This document shows positions 19,212 through 28,859 of a stretch of 64,000 bases of DNA, piece after piece (within the stretch, counting starts at the first letter, position 1; each line of letters starts with the position of its first letter). Position numbers and translations under genes: made by a program. The stretch covers positions 105,643 through 169,642 of the forward strand of contig NZ_JARZHG010000025.1 of assembly GCF_029946505.1 (NCBI RefSeq), given 5' to 3'. The notes under the pieces were generated by a model, which made no database searches, was not told the origin of the DNA, and saw only the letters and a program-made list of their open reading frames with translations. This DNA is from Polyangium sp. y55x31. Its GTDB lineage: Bacteria > Myxococcota_A > Polyangia > Polyangiales > Polyangiaceae.

Positions 19212-20594
19212 TCAACCTCTCGCGGGCAACTCGAAAAAGAACACCGCGCCGCCCGCCTTCCCATTTTCGTATCCGAGGCGGCCGCCGTGCATCACGACGA
19301 TCGTCTTCGCGATGTAGAGCCCGAGCCCCGTCCCGCCGACGCTGCGCGTGCTCGACGCGTCCGCCTGCGAAAAACGCCGAAAAATCTTGTCGCGGAACGC
19401 CTCCGGCACCCCGGGCCCCCGATCCGCCACCTCCACGCGGAACCCCTCCGCGATCGGCCGCGCGCGCACCTGCACGACCTCCCCCGTCGGCGAGTGCTTG
19501 ATCGCATTCGACAGGAAATTCAGGATCACCTGCTGGATCCGTTGCGGATCGACGAACACCGGCATCCTCTCGGCCACGTCCGTCTCCACCACGATCTCCT
19601 TCAACCGCGCCGCCGGCGCGTGGAGCAGGGCGGCGCTCCGCACGACGTCCGCGAGGTCCGTATGCGCGAGCTCGAGCGAAATGCCCCCCGCCGCGAGCTT
19701 TCGCACGTCGAGCAGATCGTCCACGAGCCGCCCGAGACGCTGCACGTTGTCCGACGCCATCTGCAAGAGCTCCGCCTGCAGCTCCGGATCCTTGCCCGCC
19801 ACGCCGCCCACGACGAGCCCGATCGCGCCCTGGATCGCCGTCAATGGCGTACGCAATTCGTGGCTCACCACGCTCACGAGCTCGTCCTTCGCGCGCTCCG
19901 CCTCGATACGCGCCGTCATGTCGTGCGCGCTCACCAGAATGCCGGGTTTGCCCGTCACCGGATCCGGGATCGGCCGCGCGGCGACCGAGAACCACCGCGG
20001 CCCCTCTGTCGTCACGACCTCCGCGTCCTCGAAAAACGGCTCGCCCCCCGCGACCTCTGCGAGCGCGCGCGCCCCCTCCGCGGGCTCGGCGAAGATCCCC
20101 TCGAACGAAAATGCATTGCCGAACGTCTCGCGCGCCAGCGTATTCGCTTGCAGGAGCGAGCCGTCGAGCGCGTGTGTCGTCACCACGAGCGGCGCATATC
20201 GCACCGCCTCCGCGGCGCGCACCACCTCGGGGTCGACCGCGTCACGAATGGGCGTCCCCTCGACGAGCAGGCCCCCGCGGCCGTCGGGCAGCGGGAATGG
20301 CTTGAAGCTCATGTGCACGCGGATCGCGTCGCCCTTCGGATAGATCGTCCGCTCGGACGTGATGCGCTCGCCCGACGCCACGCGGTCGCGGAGCTGCTGG
20401 ACCGTCGCGCGAATCGTCGGCGACGGCGCGAGGTCCCGGTTGACCAGCTCGTGCAGATCCTCGGCGCGCCAGAGGGCCACGGCCGCGCGGTTCGCCCACA
20501 CGATACGCACCACGTCCGGGTCCGTGATCCAGACGGGCTGGTCGAGCAAATGCAGGATTTCGAGGCGGGGATCGGCGAGGGGCGAGAAACGCAT
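19212..20594 (-). CDS. PAS-PAS histidine kinase
   Basis: A 460-residue sensor kinase with no transmembrane segment, so it senses a cytoplasmic signal. Two PAS-type sensor regions (about 1-115 and 118-230; the second ends ...ILVSAHDMTARIEAE) precede the HisKA helix VVSHELRTPLTAIQG with the phospho-His. The HATPase follows: N-box LNFLSNAIKHSP, G1 VADRGPGVP, F-box FRRFSQ, and G2 GTGLGLYIAK. It ends shortly after HGGRLGYENGKAGG. I chose the ATG at 20594, which has GGGAG upstream; a longer start at 20651 is possible. No receiver or regulator gene is adjacent, so it is an orphan kinase. It is convergent with the HYR lipoprotein gene. Confidence 0.93.
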   Translation of the reverse strand: MRFSPLADPRLEILHLLDQPVWITDPDVVRIVWANRAAVALWRAEDLHELVNRDLAPSPTIRATVQQLRDRVASGERITSERTIYPKGDAIRVHMSFKPFPLPDGRGGLLVEGTPIRDAVDPEVVRAAEAVRYAPLVVTTHALDGSLLQANTLARETFGNAFSFEGIFAEPAEGARALAEVAGGEPFFEDAEVVTTEGPRWFSVAARPIPDPVTGKPGILVSAHDMTARIEAERAKDELVSVVSHELRTPLTAIQGAIGLVVGGVAGKDPELQAELLQMASDNVQRLGRLVDDLLDVRKLAAGGISLELAHTDLADVVRSAALLHAPAARLKEIVVETDVAERMPVFVDPQRIQQVILNFLSNAIKHSPTGEVVQVRARPIAEGFRVEVADRGPGVPEAFRDKIFRRFSQADASSTRSVGGTGLGLYIAKTIVVMHGGRLGYENGKAGGAVFFFELPARG

Positions 20595-20785
20595 GGGCGG
20601 CTCCCGCGGGCCATCCCCCTCCGTGAAAAGCGAGGGGCCGACGCGAGGCAAAGCGCCATCTTAGTCGCGTACACGGCCCGGGTGGGGTAAAAACGACGGC
20701 GCGCGTGGGTGTCGATGGCCACGTCCATCGGGAGACCCACGCGACACTCGACGGTCGACGTGGAGCGAGGACCCCGGAGAGCACG

Positions 20786-21286
20786 ATGGACAAACGAAGG
20801 GACCCGAAGGAGCGCGGACGAGCGCCCGAACCAGCGGAGCCTCTGCCGCCCGACGAAGAAGAGCTCGACGAGGGCGAGGAAGGCGAGGAGGGCGAGGACG
20901 ACGAGCTCCCGCCCACGGTCATCCTCGGTCGATTCAGCGATCTGCGCGGGTTCGCCGACGCCGCGCTCGTCAAGAAGTACGCCGAACGGCCCATCTGGTT
21001 CCTGATCGAGGACGACGCGGACCTCATGGAGCTCTTCGTCAGGCACCCCGAGAAGCCCGCGCCGCGCGCCACGGCGGAGACCTTGCTCGGCGTCCTGCGC
21101 TCGTTCGCCGCGGCCGAAAGCGAGGCGCTCCAGGCCTTGCTCGGCCCCACGGACCAGATCGGGTTCGGGTATCACGAGAATGCCTCGTTCGACGACGTGG
21201 TCGCGTCCTTCGAGGACGACGGCTTCGAGGTCGCGTTTGCCCTGTACGAAGGAAAGGTCGTGCCGGAGGACGAGGACGACGAATGA
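20786..21286 (+). CDS. Acidic hypothetical protein
   Basis: A 166-residue protein I do not recognise. The ATG at 20786 is preceded by GGAGA. The N-terminal 45 residues are very acidic (about 20 Glu/Asp, including ELDEGEEGEEGEDDE). The rest looks globular: PPTVILGRFSDLRGFADAALVKKYAERPIWFLIEDDADLMELF and a helical stretch ending in YEGKVVPEDEDDE. No signal peptide or membrane segment. It is transcribed divergently from the PAS kinase, 191 bases away, and may or may not be related to it. The codon use (GC-rich third positions) supports a real gene. Confidence 0.75.
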   Translation: MDKRRDPKERGRAPEPAEPLPPDEEELDEGEEGEEGEDDELPPTVILGRFSDLRGFADAALVKKYAERPIWFLIEDDADLMELFVRHPEKPAPRATAETLLGVLRSFAAAESEALQALLGPTDQIGFGYHENASFDDVVASFEDDGFEVAFALYEGKVVPEDEDDE

Positions 21287-21452
21287 GCGTGAGAGAATGG
21301 GGGCGGTAGCTCGGCGTGCCGAGCGAATGCCCCTCGTTCGAGCCGCCCAGGTGCTCCGGACGGTGGAAGCGCGACGGCCGTGAGCGAGCCTGGCGCGCTG
21401 GAATCGATCGAACCCCAAGCCCATCGCCGCCCGCGCGTCCAACGACGCAGCG

Positions 21453-22820
21453 ATGCCCCGTTCCGCCCGCCACGCGAGCGCTCTCGTCGCGCTCGCCCTG
21501 CTTTTTGTCCTCGGGTGCGGCGCGACGGCCCTCCCGCGCGGCGGTGAGGCCGACGCGCGGGGCCCCGCGATCTCCCCGCCGGATCTCACCGCGATCGAAC
21601 CCACGAATCCCGGCGGCGAGACCTCCCTCGTCCTCCTCGAACCGCACCAGGGCGATACCCCATTTTCCGCGTTCCGGCTCGTCAACAAGAACCCCGATCC
21701 CATCCGCGGCGCGCGTCATTGGCCCGGCCTCTTCGGCACCATCGAGCGGCTCGGCCTCGACGACGTTTTTCGCGCCTTTCCGCCCCCCCAGGGGTATTGC
21801 CTCACCGTCTCCGCGCAGCCCGAGCTCGCGCCCTCCGCGGCGACCATCGTCTCCGAGCTCCCCCTCATGGGCGGCGAACGAATCCTCCCGCCCGGCCGGT
21901 ATCGGTTCGTCGTGCCACACCTGCGCGACACGTACCCCGACAAACTCTTCGCGGCCACCCTCGCCTTCGACGTGCACGGCCTCGATCCGACCGAAAGCGA
22001 GGAGCTCGTGCGCTTGCTCGATCGGGACGACGTCCGCGCCTGCCCCCTCGTCGCCTCGTATCTGCTCGACACCATCGAGCGCTCGGCCGCGCCCGAGGCC
22101 TTGCCGCGCCTCGAATCGGTCCATGCGGAAACCCTCGACGAGCGGGCGCGCATCTACACCGTCCTCGCCCATTTCCCCGAGCACGTCCCGCGCCTCGCGA
22201 CGATTGCCGCCGGCACCTCGTCCGGCTCGCTCGCCGCGGCCGTCGTCCTGCTCGAAGAGGGCGCCCGCGGCGCCGCGCTCACCGCCGCCGTCACGCGCAT
22301 CGCGCTCGCGCTCGCCACCCCCGACGAACCGCCGATTCGTATCATCGATGCCCTCGCGCGCGAGGCCGACGAATGGCCTCCCGAAATTGCGCCGCGCCTC
22401 GTCGCGCGCCTCCTTTCCACGCGCTCGCCCGAGCTTCGCCTCTCGCTCGCGACAGCCCTCTCCGCGGCCGGCAAGGAAGTCCTCGGAAAGGAAGCGCGCC
22501 CGGCCGTGAAAGCCATGCGCGCGGCGGCGCGATCGAGCGCGGACGCGCGTATTCGCGAAGCCCTGCTCGACATGGCCGCCGCCCTCGCGGAAACCCTCGG
22601 CGACGAGTCGCCGCGGGAGCGCCCCGGCCGTTTCTTGCAGGAAAAGGCCGAGCTCGGCGGCGCGGCGGACGATCCTTGCCACATCCTCTTCCAATCCCTC
22701 CGCCCCCATCCGCTCTTGCGCCATACCCCCGCGGCGTGGCCGCACGGCGAACGCGAGCCTTTGCGCACCACGTTCGGTGCGTCGGGCGTGGAGCTTTACC
22801 GCCCTGCCAAAGACGAATAG
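21453..22820 (+). CDS. Hypothetical lipoprotein upstream of alpha-2-macroglobulin
   Basis: A 455-residue exported protein with lipobox FVLGC at about residues 18-22. I do not recognise the family. The N-terminal half contains predicted beta strands (ETSLVLLEPHQGDTPFSAFRL, GRYRFVVPHLRDTYPDK). The C-terminal half is Ala/Leu-rich and helical with HEAT-like character (RLESVHAETLDERARIYTVL..., PEIAPRLVARLLSTRSPELRLSLATALS). It is 45 bases upstream of the alpha-2-macroglobulin gene, same strand, so the two are probably one operon and may act together in the periplasm (inference). Confidence 0.8.
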   Translation: MPRSARHASALVALALLFVLGCGATALPRGGEADARGPAISPPDLTAIEPTNPGGETSLVLLEPHQGDTPFSAFRLVNKNPDPIRGARHWPGLFGTIERLGLDDVFRAFPPPQGYCLTVSAQPELAPSAATIVSELPLMGGERILPPGRYRFVVPHLRDTYPDKLFAATLAFDVHGLDPTESEELVRLLDRDDVRACPLVASYLLDTIERSAAPEALPRLESVHAETLDERARIYTVLAHFPEHVPRLATIAAGTSSGSLAAAVVLLEEGARGAALTAAVTRIALALATPDEPPIRIIDALAREADEWPPEIAPRLVARLLSTRSPELRLSLATALSAAGKEVLGKEARPAVKAMRAAARSSADARIREALLDMAAALAETLGDESPRERPGRFLQEKAELGGAADDPCHILFQSLRPHPLLRHTPAAWPHGEREPLRTTFGASGVELYRPAKDE

Positions 22821-22865
22821 ACAGGGGAACCTCGGTCCACCTCGCTTGTCGATCCCGGCCTCCTC

Positions 22866-25800
22866 ATGCGTTTGCGTCGCCCTTCGCCCGCCGCCGCCGT
22901 GCTCGCCGCCCTCGCCGCTGCTGCCGCGGCCTGTTTTCCCGGCGCGCGTCCCCCGAAACCTCCTGCGGCGCCCGTCCGGGGCGAGCTCGCCCCCCGCGCG
23001 GCGCTCGCCCCTCGCGCGCCGGAGGCCGGCCCGCTCCGCGTCGTTTTCGCCGGCCCGAACGGCGAGACCGACCCGAGCCCCGAAATCACGCTCGTCTTCA
23101 ACAAACCGATGCGCGCGATCAGCGCGGATCCCCGCTCGCCCGAGCCCCCGCTCCAAATCACCCCAGCGCTCTCCGGCGCCTTCTCCTGGATCGGATCGAG
23201 CGCGCTCCAGTTCGTCCCGACAAAACCATTCCCTCCCGCGACGACATTCCGCGTCGAAGTCCCCGCCGGAACTCGCGCGCTCGACGGCAGCGCCCTCGAA
23301 GCCCCGTTCGTCCTTTCCTTTTCGACACCGCGACCCTCCCTCTCCGGCAGCGAGCCTGCACGCGGCGCGACCGACATTCGCCCGGATGCGACGATCACGC
23401 TCTTCTTCACGCAACCCGTGAAGGCCGCCGAAATCTCACGCGCCGTCTCGATCGACGCGGGCCGCGGCCCCCTCCCTTATTCGATCGTCGAGGTCACGGA
23501 CGATCACGCCGTGCTCGCTCCGCGCGCCCCGCTCCCGCGCGACAAGGACGTCCTCGTGCGCATCGACGCCTCGCTCCGCGGCGCCGAGGGCGAGCTCTCG
23601 GCCGGCAAGGCCGAAGAAATCCGATTTCGCACGCTCGGCCCCGCGGGCCTCGCCTCGGCGGAGTGCCATCCGCACCCCCTCGAAAAAGATCGCTGCGACC
23701 CGACCGAGACCACGATCACGCTCAAGTTCGCGACGCCCATCTCGGGGGAGGTCCTCGAGCGCGCCATCGTCGTCGATCCTCCCCCGAACTCGCTCGATGT
23801 GTCCGGCTCCTATGACGACGGCGAATCGAGCCGCGAGGTGTACGTCAACGGGGACTTCGAGCCCGGAAAAACCTATCGCGTGGAGATCCGCGCCCACGGC
23901 GCCGGCCGCGCCTTCCAGGACATCCACGGCCAGCGCCTCCCCGCGGACATCAAACGCGAGTTTCGTTTCGGCGACCTGCCTGCCGAGCTCATCATCGGCG
24001 CGAGGGGCACCTATTGGGTGCCCGAGCGGCGCATCCTGCCGATTGGCGTGACGAACACCGTCGACGCGACGGTCTCGTTGATTCCGCTCGACAAAGACCA
24101 GGTCCTCGCGCGGCTCGTGGGCGCCTCGATCCCCCTCGCCTCGCCTTCGTCGAGCTTCGCCGCGCCCACGGGCAAACGCAACGAGGAGTATTGGTCCCGC
24201 CTCGTCGTCCAGGATCACTTGCCTCCGGGCGTCACGAGTGGCCCTGTGCTCGTCCGGGCCGGTTATCGCGACGCGACGAAGCAGTCGCTGAAGACGGTCG
24301 AAAAGGAAATGCAATTGACCGACCTCGGCCCCCTGACCAAGGTCGCCCCGGACGAGGCGCTCGTCTGGCTCACGCGCCTCTCGAATGCGGCCCCCGTGAA
24401 AGGCGCGCGGGTCGAGGTCCACCACGTTCCGCCCGGCGGCCGCCCCTCGCTCCTCGGCGCGGCCGAGGCCGACGACAAGGGCCTCGCGGCCATCCCCTTG
24501 CGCATTCCCCCGCGAAAGCCGGGCGAGGGCGAGGCCAAGCTCGCCGTCGTGGCGCGGAGCGGCGACGATTGGATGTACCAATCTCTCTCTGCGCCGCCTG
24601 CGCCCGAGCCCGTCGGCCGCCTCTTCTCCGCCCGTGGAATCTATCGGCCCGGCGAACAGGTGGAGCTCAAAGGAATCCTCCGCGTGCCCGTCACCGCGGG
24701 CCTCGAGACGCCGCGCGGCCGCGAGGTCACCTTGCGCATCCTCGACCCCGAGCGCCGCCCGATCAGCACCACGCACCACGTGCTCTCGCGCTTCGGCACC
24801 TTCTCCACCGTCGTGCCCATCGCGGAAGACGCCCCGCTCGGACGTTATCGCGCCGAGGCCGAGCTCGACGGCGAGCACATTCGCTGGGGCTTCTCGGTGA
24901 ACCATTATCGCCCCGTGGAGAGCAAAGCCGACGCGCGCCTCGACAAACACGTCTACGAGCCGGGCGACCGCATGACTTGCACCGCGCGCGGCGAGATGCT
25001 CTACGGCGCCCCGATGGCCGGCGGCCGCGCCTCGATCGTCGTGACGCGCGGCTCCGGCGAGCCCTACGTTCCAGGCCTCGACGATTACGTGCTCTCCGAG
25101 CACGACGTGCAGGTGCCCTCGGCGCAGATCGCCCAGGGCACGGGCAAGCTCGACGGGGACGGCGCCTTCTCGCTCGGTGTCCCCGTCGTATTGCCCGGCC
25201 AAACGGCGGTCGAGAGGGTCACCTGTCGGGTCGAGATCATGGATCTCAATCGGGAGACGCGGTATACGGAGGAAAGCGCCCTCGTCTACCCAGCCAGCGT
25301 GCTCGTCGCGCTCTCCGAGGACGACCGATACTGGGTCGATCCCGGTGACAAGGTCACGCCGCGCGTGCTCGTGGTGACGCGGGACGGCGAGCGGCGCTCG
25401 CACCCGGTGCACCTCGAATTTGCGCGCCGCGCCCGCCGCGAGGACAACGCCGTCGAGGACCGCACGCTCGGCACCTGCGACGTCACGAGCGGCGCGGCGC
25501 CCGTCGGCTGTGACTTCACGATTCCCGCGCAAATCGTGGGGACCGACCACGAGGTCGAGCTCATCGTCCGCGCCACGACGAAGGATGAAAAAGGTCGCCG
25601 CGCCGCGGCCTCGTATTCTCTCCACGTCAACACCGCGGTCACGACGACGATACCTCCGCCGCCTCCGCCGCCTCCGCCTCCGCCGCCTCCTCCGCCTCCC
25701 GCGCCGGAGCTCGTCCTGCGCGTCGAACAAAAAGAGTATCGGGTCGGACAAACCGCTCGCCTCGTCCTCGACTCGCCGCATTCGACGCCGAGCCAGGCGC

Positions 25801-28427
25801 TCGTCACGGTCGAGCGCGAGGGCCTGCTCTTCCGCCGCGTCGTGCCCCTCGCGCCCGCGGGCACGCAGACGATCGTCGACGTCCCGATCACGTTCTCCAT
25901 GATGCCGAACGCGGAGATCGAGGTCACGACGCTCATGGGCACGCGCTCGGAGTCGCGGGAAGCTGCGATCAGCGTCAGCCCCAAGGACCGCAAGCTCGAC
26001 GTCGACGTGCGCCCGAGCAAGCTCCACGCAGCGCCCGGCGAGACGCTCGACGTCGAGGTCGTTGCGAAGGACGCCGCGGGCAAACCGGTCCGGGCCGAAA
26101 TCACGTTGTGGGCCGCGGACGAGGGCTCGCTGATGCTCACGTATTACATCACGCCCGAGCCCTTCGAGGCGATTTATGACCCTCGTTATTCGAGCATCCG
26201 GACGGAGGACGCGCGCGACGATCTCCTTCGCACCTTCTCGGGGGGCCACCGCTCGAAGCCGCCCCTGGTCCGCATGGGCGCAACCAGCATCGGCGACCGC
26301 CGCGGCGATTTCCGACAAACCGTGGCTTTTTTTCCGGACCTCGTCACGGACGCGTCCGGCCGCGTGAAGCGCCGCATCAAGCTGCCCGACGGCCTCACGG
26401 CGTATCGATTCATGGCCGTCGCCGTGACGGAGGACGATCGTACGGGCTCGAACGATTCCACCGTGACCACCTCGAAACCCCTCATGGCGCGCCCGAGCAT
26501 CCCATTGGCATTACGCGCGGGGGATCAATTCGAAGCGTCCGTGGCCCTGTCCGCGCTCGACATCCCCGGCGGCAATACCATCGTGACCGCGAGCGCCAAG
26601 GGACTCACGCCCGCGGGCCCGATGCGCCGCGAGGCCACGGTCGACCCCGGGCACCCGGCCCTCGTGCGTTTCCCCTTCCGCGCCGAGCGCGCCGGAAAGG
26701 CGAGCCTCTCGTTCGAGGCGAGCTTGCAAGGCGAGACCGACGGCGTCGACCTCAAAACCCAGATTGCCGTGCCCACGACGTTCGAAACCGCGGCCCTCTC
26801 GGGCGAGACGACCTCGGCCATCGCCGAGCGCCTCGGGGATCTCGCGGGCGTGCGAAAAGACGCGGGGGGCCTTTCGATCTCACTCGCCTCGACCCCGCTC
26901 TCCGGGCTCGCCGGGGGCATCGAGCAGCTCGTCGAATACCCGTACGGATGCACGGAGCAGACCGTGAGCCGCATGGTCCCGCTCCTCGCGCTGCGCGACC
27001 TCGCCGATTCCCTCGGCGTGTCGCTCGTGCCCAGACAAACCGGCCCGCAAAAAGCAGGCGACGTCAACGCCGCGCTCCGGGAATCGGTGGACCGGCTGCT
27101 CACGCACCAGCACAAAGACGGGAGCTTCGGCCTCTGGCCCGGCTCGTCCGAGCGGGATCCGTACCTCACGGCCTATGCGCTCTGGGGCCTCGACGAAGCG
27201 CGCCGCCGCGGGTTCTCCGTGCCCGCGGGCGCCCTCGATCGCGCCGCCCATTCCCTCGCGTCGAGCCTCGCGGCCCCCTTCCCCGCGGCGAACCCTTCTG
27301 CGCTCGAACACGCAGCCTTTGCGCTCGATGTGCTCGCCATGGCCCAGCGCCCCGACGAAAGCCGCATGCGCGCGCTCTTCGACGAACGCGCCCGTATGCC
27401 TCGCTTCGCGCGCGCCCTGTTGCTCCACGCCTTCGCCACAGCGGGCCTCGCGGACACGGACGAAAGCCGCGAGCTCCTCCGCGACCTCGAAACGAGCATT
27501 CGAATCGACGGCCCCGGGGCGCACGTGGCGAGCGCGTCCGAAGCCCGAACCCCGTGGCACGAATTCGACTCCGGCGTGCGCACCGACGCCGCGGCCCTGC
27601 GCGCGATCGTCGCGACGAACCCCACGCATCCGCTCGCGGCCCGCCTCGCGCGTGGCCTCATCGACGCGCGCTCCGGCGGCCATTACCACACGACCCACGA
27701 GGCCGCCTGGGCGCTGCTCGCGCTCGACGCCTACCGCAAGAAAAACCCGGCGCCTCTGGATCCCGTGGAGGCGCGGGTTTTCCTCGGCGATACGTTGCTC
27801 GCGGACGCGCCCCTCGGCGGCGAATCGGGCAAGCTCCGCCGCACCACATTCGTGCCCATGTCCGATCTTCTTCGTGGTCGCGGCGCGCCGCTCACGTTCG
27901 AGGCCGTCGGCGGAGGCCACGTGCATTACGAGGCCATCCTCCGGTACGCCCGCGAGGACATGCCGCGCGAGCCGCTCGACGCCGGGTTTTACCTGACGAA
28001 ATCCTTCCGCCCCGTCGCGGACCTCGGCGGCCCGGTCCTCCCGGCCGGCGAAGGCGCCGAGCCGCGCTTCGATCCCGGGCAGGTCGTGCTTTGCGAGGTC
28101 GAGGTCGTCACGCGCGCGCCGCGTCGCTTCGTCGTCCTCGAGGACCCGGTCCCCGGCGGCCTCGAGCCGATGCGCTTCGCCCACGACGTCGGCGGCCCCT
28201 GGCTCGCGAACATGGAGGCGACGCCGGCCCAGCGGCGCGAAATGCGCGACGACCGCGTCGTTTATTTCATCGACACGTTGCCCGCCGGCATCACGAGGTT
28301 CCGCTATCTCGCCCGCGCGGCGCACGTGGGACGATTCGTGGCGCCGCCGACGCACATCGAGGAGATGTATACGCCCGAGACCTACGGGCGTACGGGTGGG
28401 ACGTACGTGCGGGTGGGAGCCAAATGA
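22866..28427 (+). CDS. Alpha-2-macroglobulin family lipoprotein with thioester
   Basis: An 1853-residue bacterial alpha-2-macroglobulin, a protease-trapping protein of the cell envelope. The N-terminus has a hydrophobic signal with possible lipobox AAAC. Several macroglobulin-type beta domains precede a run of 16 prolines at residues 930-945, which splits the protein into two halves. The alpha-2-macroglobulin core follows (REAAISVSPKDRKLDVDV..., FFPDLVTDASGRVKRRIKLPDGLTAYRFMAVAV). The thioester motif is intact: C1362-T-E-Q1365 in YGCTEQTVSRMVP. The helical thioester domain continues with DGSFGLWPGS and TAYALWGLDEA. Bacterial homologues are often paired with penicillin-binding protein 1C; none is adjacent here. 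Confidence 0.95.
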   Translation: MRLRRPSPAAAVLAALAAAAAACFPGARPPKPPAAPVRGELAPRAALAPRAPEAGPLRVVFAGPNGETDPSPEITLVFNKPMRAISADPRSPEPPLQITPALSGAFSWIGSSALQFVPTKPFPPATTFRVEVPAGTRALDGSALEAPFVLSFSTPRPSLSGSEPARGATDIRPDATITLFFTQPVKAAEISRAVSIDAGRGPLPYSIVEVTDDHAVLAPRAPLPRDKDVLVRIDASLRGAEGELSAGKAEEIRFRTLGPAGLASAECHPHPLEKDRCDPTETTITLKFATPISGEVLERAIVVDPPPNSLDVSGSYDDGESSREVYVNGDFEPGKTYRVEIRAHGAGRAFQDIHGQRLPADIKREFRFGDLPAELIIGARGTYWVPERRILPIGVTNTVDATVSLIPLDKDQVLARLVGASIPLASPSSSFAAPTGKRNEEYWSRLVVQDHLPPGVTSGPVLVRAGYRDATKQSLKTVEKEMQLTDLGPLTKVAPDEALVWLTRLSNAAPVKGARVEVHHVPPGGRPSLLGAAEADDKGLAAIPLRIPPRKPGEGEAKLAVVARSGDDWMYQSLSAPPAPEPVGRLFSARGIYRPGEQVELKGILRVPVTAGLETPRGREVTLRILDPERRPISTTHHVLSRFGTFSTVVPIAEDAPLGRYRAEAELDGEHIRWGFSVNHYRPVESKADARLDKHVYEPGDRMTCTARGEMLYGAPMAGGRASIVVTRGSGEPYVPGLDDYVLSEHDVQVPSAQIAQGTGKLDGDGAFSLGVPVVLPGQTAVERVTCRVEIMDLNRETRYTEESALVYPASVLVALSEDDRYWVDPGDKVTPRVLVVTRDGERRSHPVHLEFARRARREDNAVEDRTLGTCDVTSGAAPVGCDFTIPAQIVGTDHEVELIVRATTKDEKGRRAAASYSLHVNTAVTTTIPPPPPPPPPPPPPPPPAPELVLRVEQKEYRVGQTARLVLDSPHSTPSQALVTVEREGLLFRRVVPLAPAGTQTIVDVPITFSMMPNAEIEVTTLMGTRSESREAAISVSPKDRKLDVDVRPSKLHAAPGETLDVEVVAKDAAGKPVRAEITLWAADEGSLMLTYYITPEPFEAIYDPRYSSIRTEDARDDLLRTFSGGHRSKPPLVRMGATSIGDRRGDFRQTVAFFPDLVTDASGRVKRRIKLPDGLTAYRFMAVAVTEDDRTGSNDSTVTTSKPLMARPSIPLALRAGDQFEASVALSALDIPGGNTIVTASAKGLTPAGPMRREATVDPGHPALVRFPFRAERAGKASLSFEASLQGETDGVDLKTQIAVPTTFETAALSGETTSAIAERLGDLAGVRKDAGGLSISLASTPLSGLAGGIEQLVEYPYGCTEQTVSRMVPLLALRDLADSLGVSLVPRQTGPQKAGDVNAALRESVDRLLTHQHKDGSFGLWPGSSERDPYLTAYALWGLDEARRRGFSVPAGALDRAAHSLASSLAAPFPAANPSALEHAAFALDVLAMAQRPDESRMRALFDERARMPRFARALLLHAFATAGLADTDESRELLRDLETSIRIDGPGAHVASASEARTPWHEFDSGVRTDAAALRAIVATNPTHPLAARLARGLIDARSGGHYHTTHEAAWALLALDAYRKKNPAPLDPVEARVFLGDTLLADAPLGGESGKLRRTTFVPMSDLLRGRGAPLTFEAVGGGHVHYEAILRYAREDMPREPLDAGFYLTKSFRPVADLGGPVLPAGEGAEPRFDPGQVVLCEVEVVTRAPRRFVVLEDPVPGGLEPMRFAHDVGGPWLANMEATPAQRREMRDDRVVYFIDTLPAGITRFRYLARAAHVGRFVAPPTHIEEMYTPETYGRTGGTYVRVGAK

Positions 28428-28433
28428 GCGTCC

Positions 28434-28802
28434 TCAGGTGAACGCGTGGATCCATTCCACGGCCGCTTCGCGGGTCTCGAACAGCCCGAAGTGCTCCCCG
28501 CGGTTCTCCTCGGCGACCATCTCGCCGAACCGGCTGCTCGGGTCGACGCTCCCCGGCGGGCATACCACGGCGAGCCGAATGCGGTAGTTTCTCAATTTTT
28601 GCAGGATGTCGCCGGCCACGCGCGAGCTCAGGTCGAAGAAGGCCGCCGGCAGGTTCGCCCCGTAAAGGAGGACGCATCCTGCCGAGCTCCCGAAGCAGGC
28701 CTCGATCACGCGATCGACGTCCCGCGCGCTCGTCAGGAACGCCTGATCCGGCTGGCCTTCCACGACCGTCACCCCTCCCTCGTCCACGATTTTCGGCTCC
28801 AT
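28434..28802 (-). CDS. DUF4180 domain protein
   Basis: A 122-residue protein matching the DUF4180 pattern. The characteristic segment is AAFFDLSSRVAGDILQKLRNYRIRLAVVCP, preceded by SARDVDRVIEACFGSSAGCVLLYGANL and ending with a strand-helix unit (FGLFETREAAVEWIH). The family is small and of unknown function. No signal peptide or membrane helix, so it is cytoplasmic. It is convergent with the alpha-2-macroglobulin gene with 6 bases between the stops. The assignment rests on my recall of the family signature, not on a search. Confidence 0.82.
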   Translation of the reverse strand: MEPKIVDEGGVTVVEGQPDQAFLTSARDVDRVIEACFGSSAGCVLLYGANLPAAFFDLSSRVAGDILQKLRNYRIRLAVVCPPGSVDPSSRFGEMVAEENRGEHFGLFETREAAVEWIHAFT

Positions 28803-28859
28803 GGCCGTGCATCTAAGCCGAGGAGAGCTGTGCTCGTCAATCGCGACGTCGCGGCGGCG

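Noticed and set aside
23436..26318. A 960-codon minus-strand frame opposite the macroglobulin
   Set aside because: Composition is Arg/Asp/Ala-rich with no recognisable domain. The plus-strand gene has a thioester motif.
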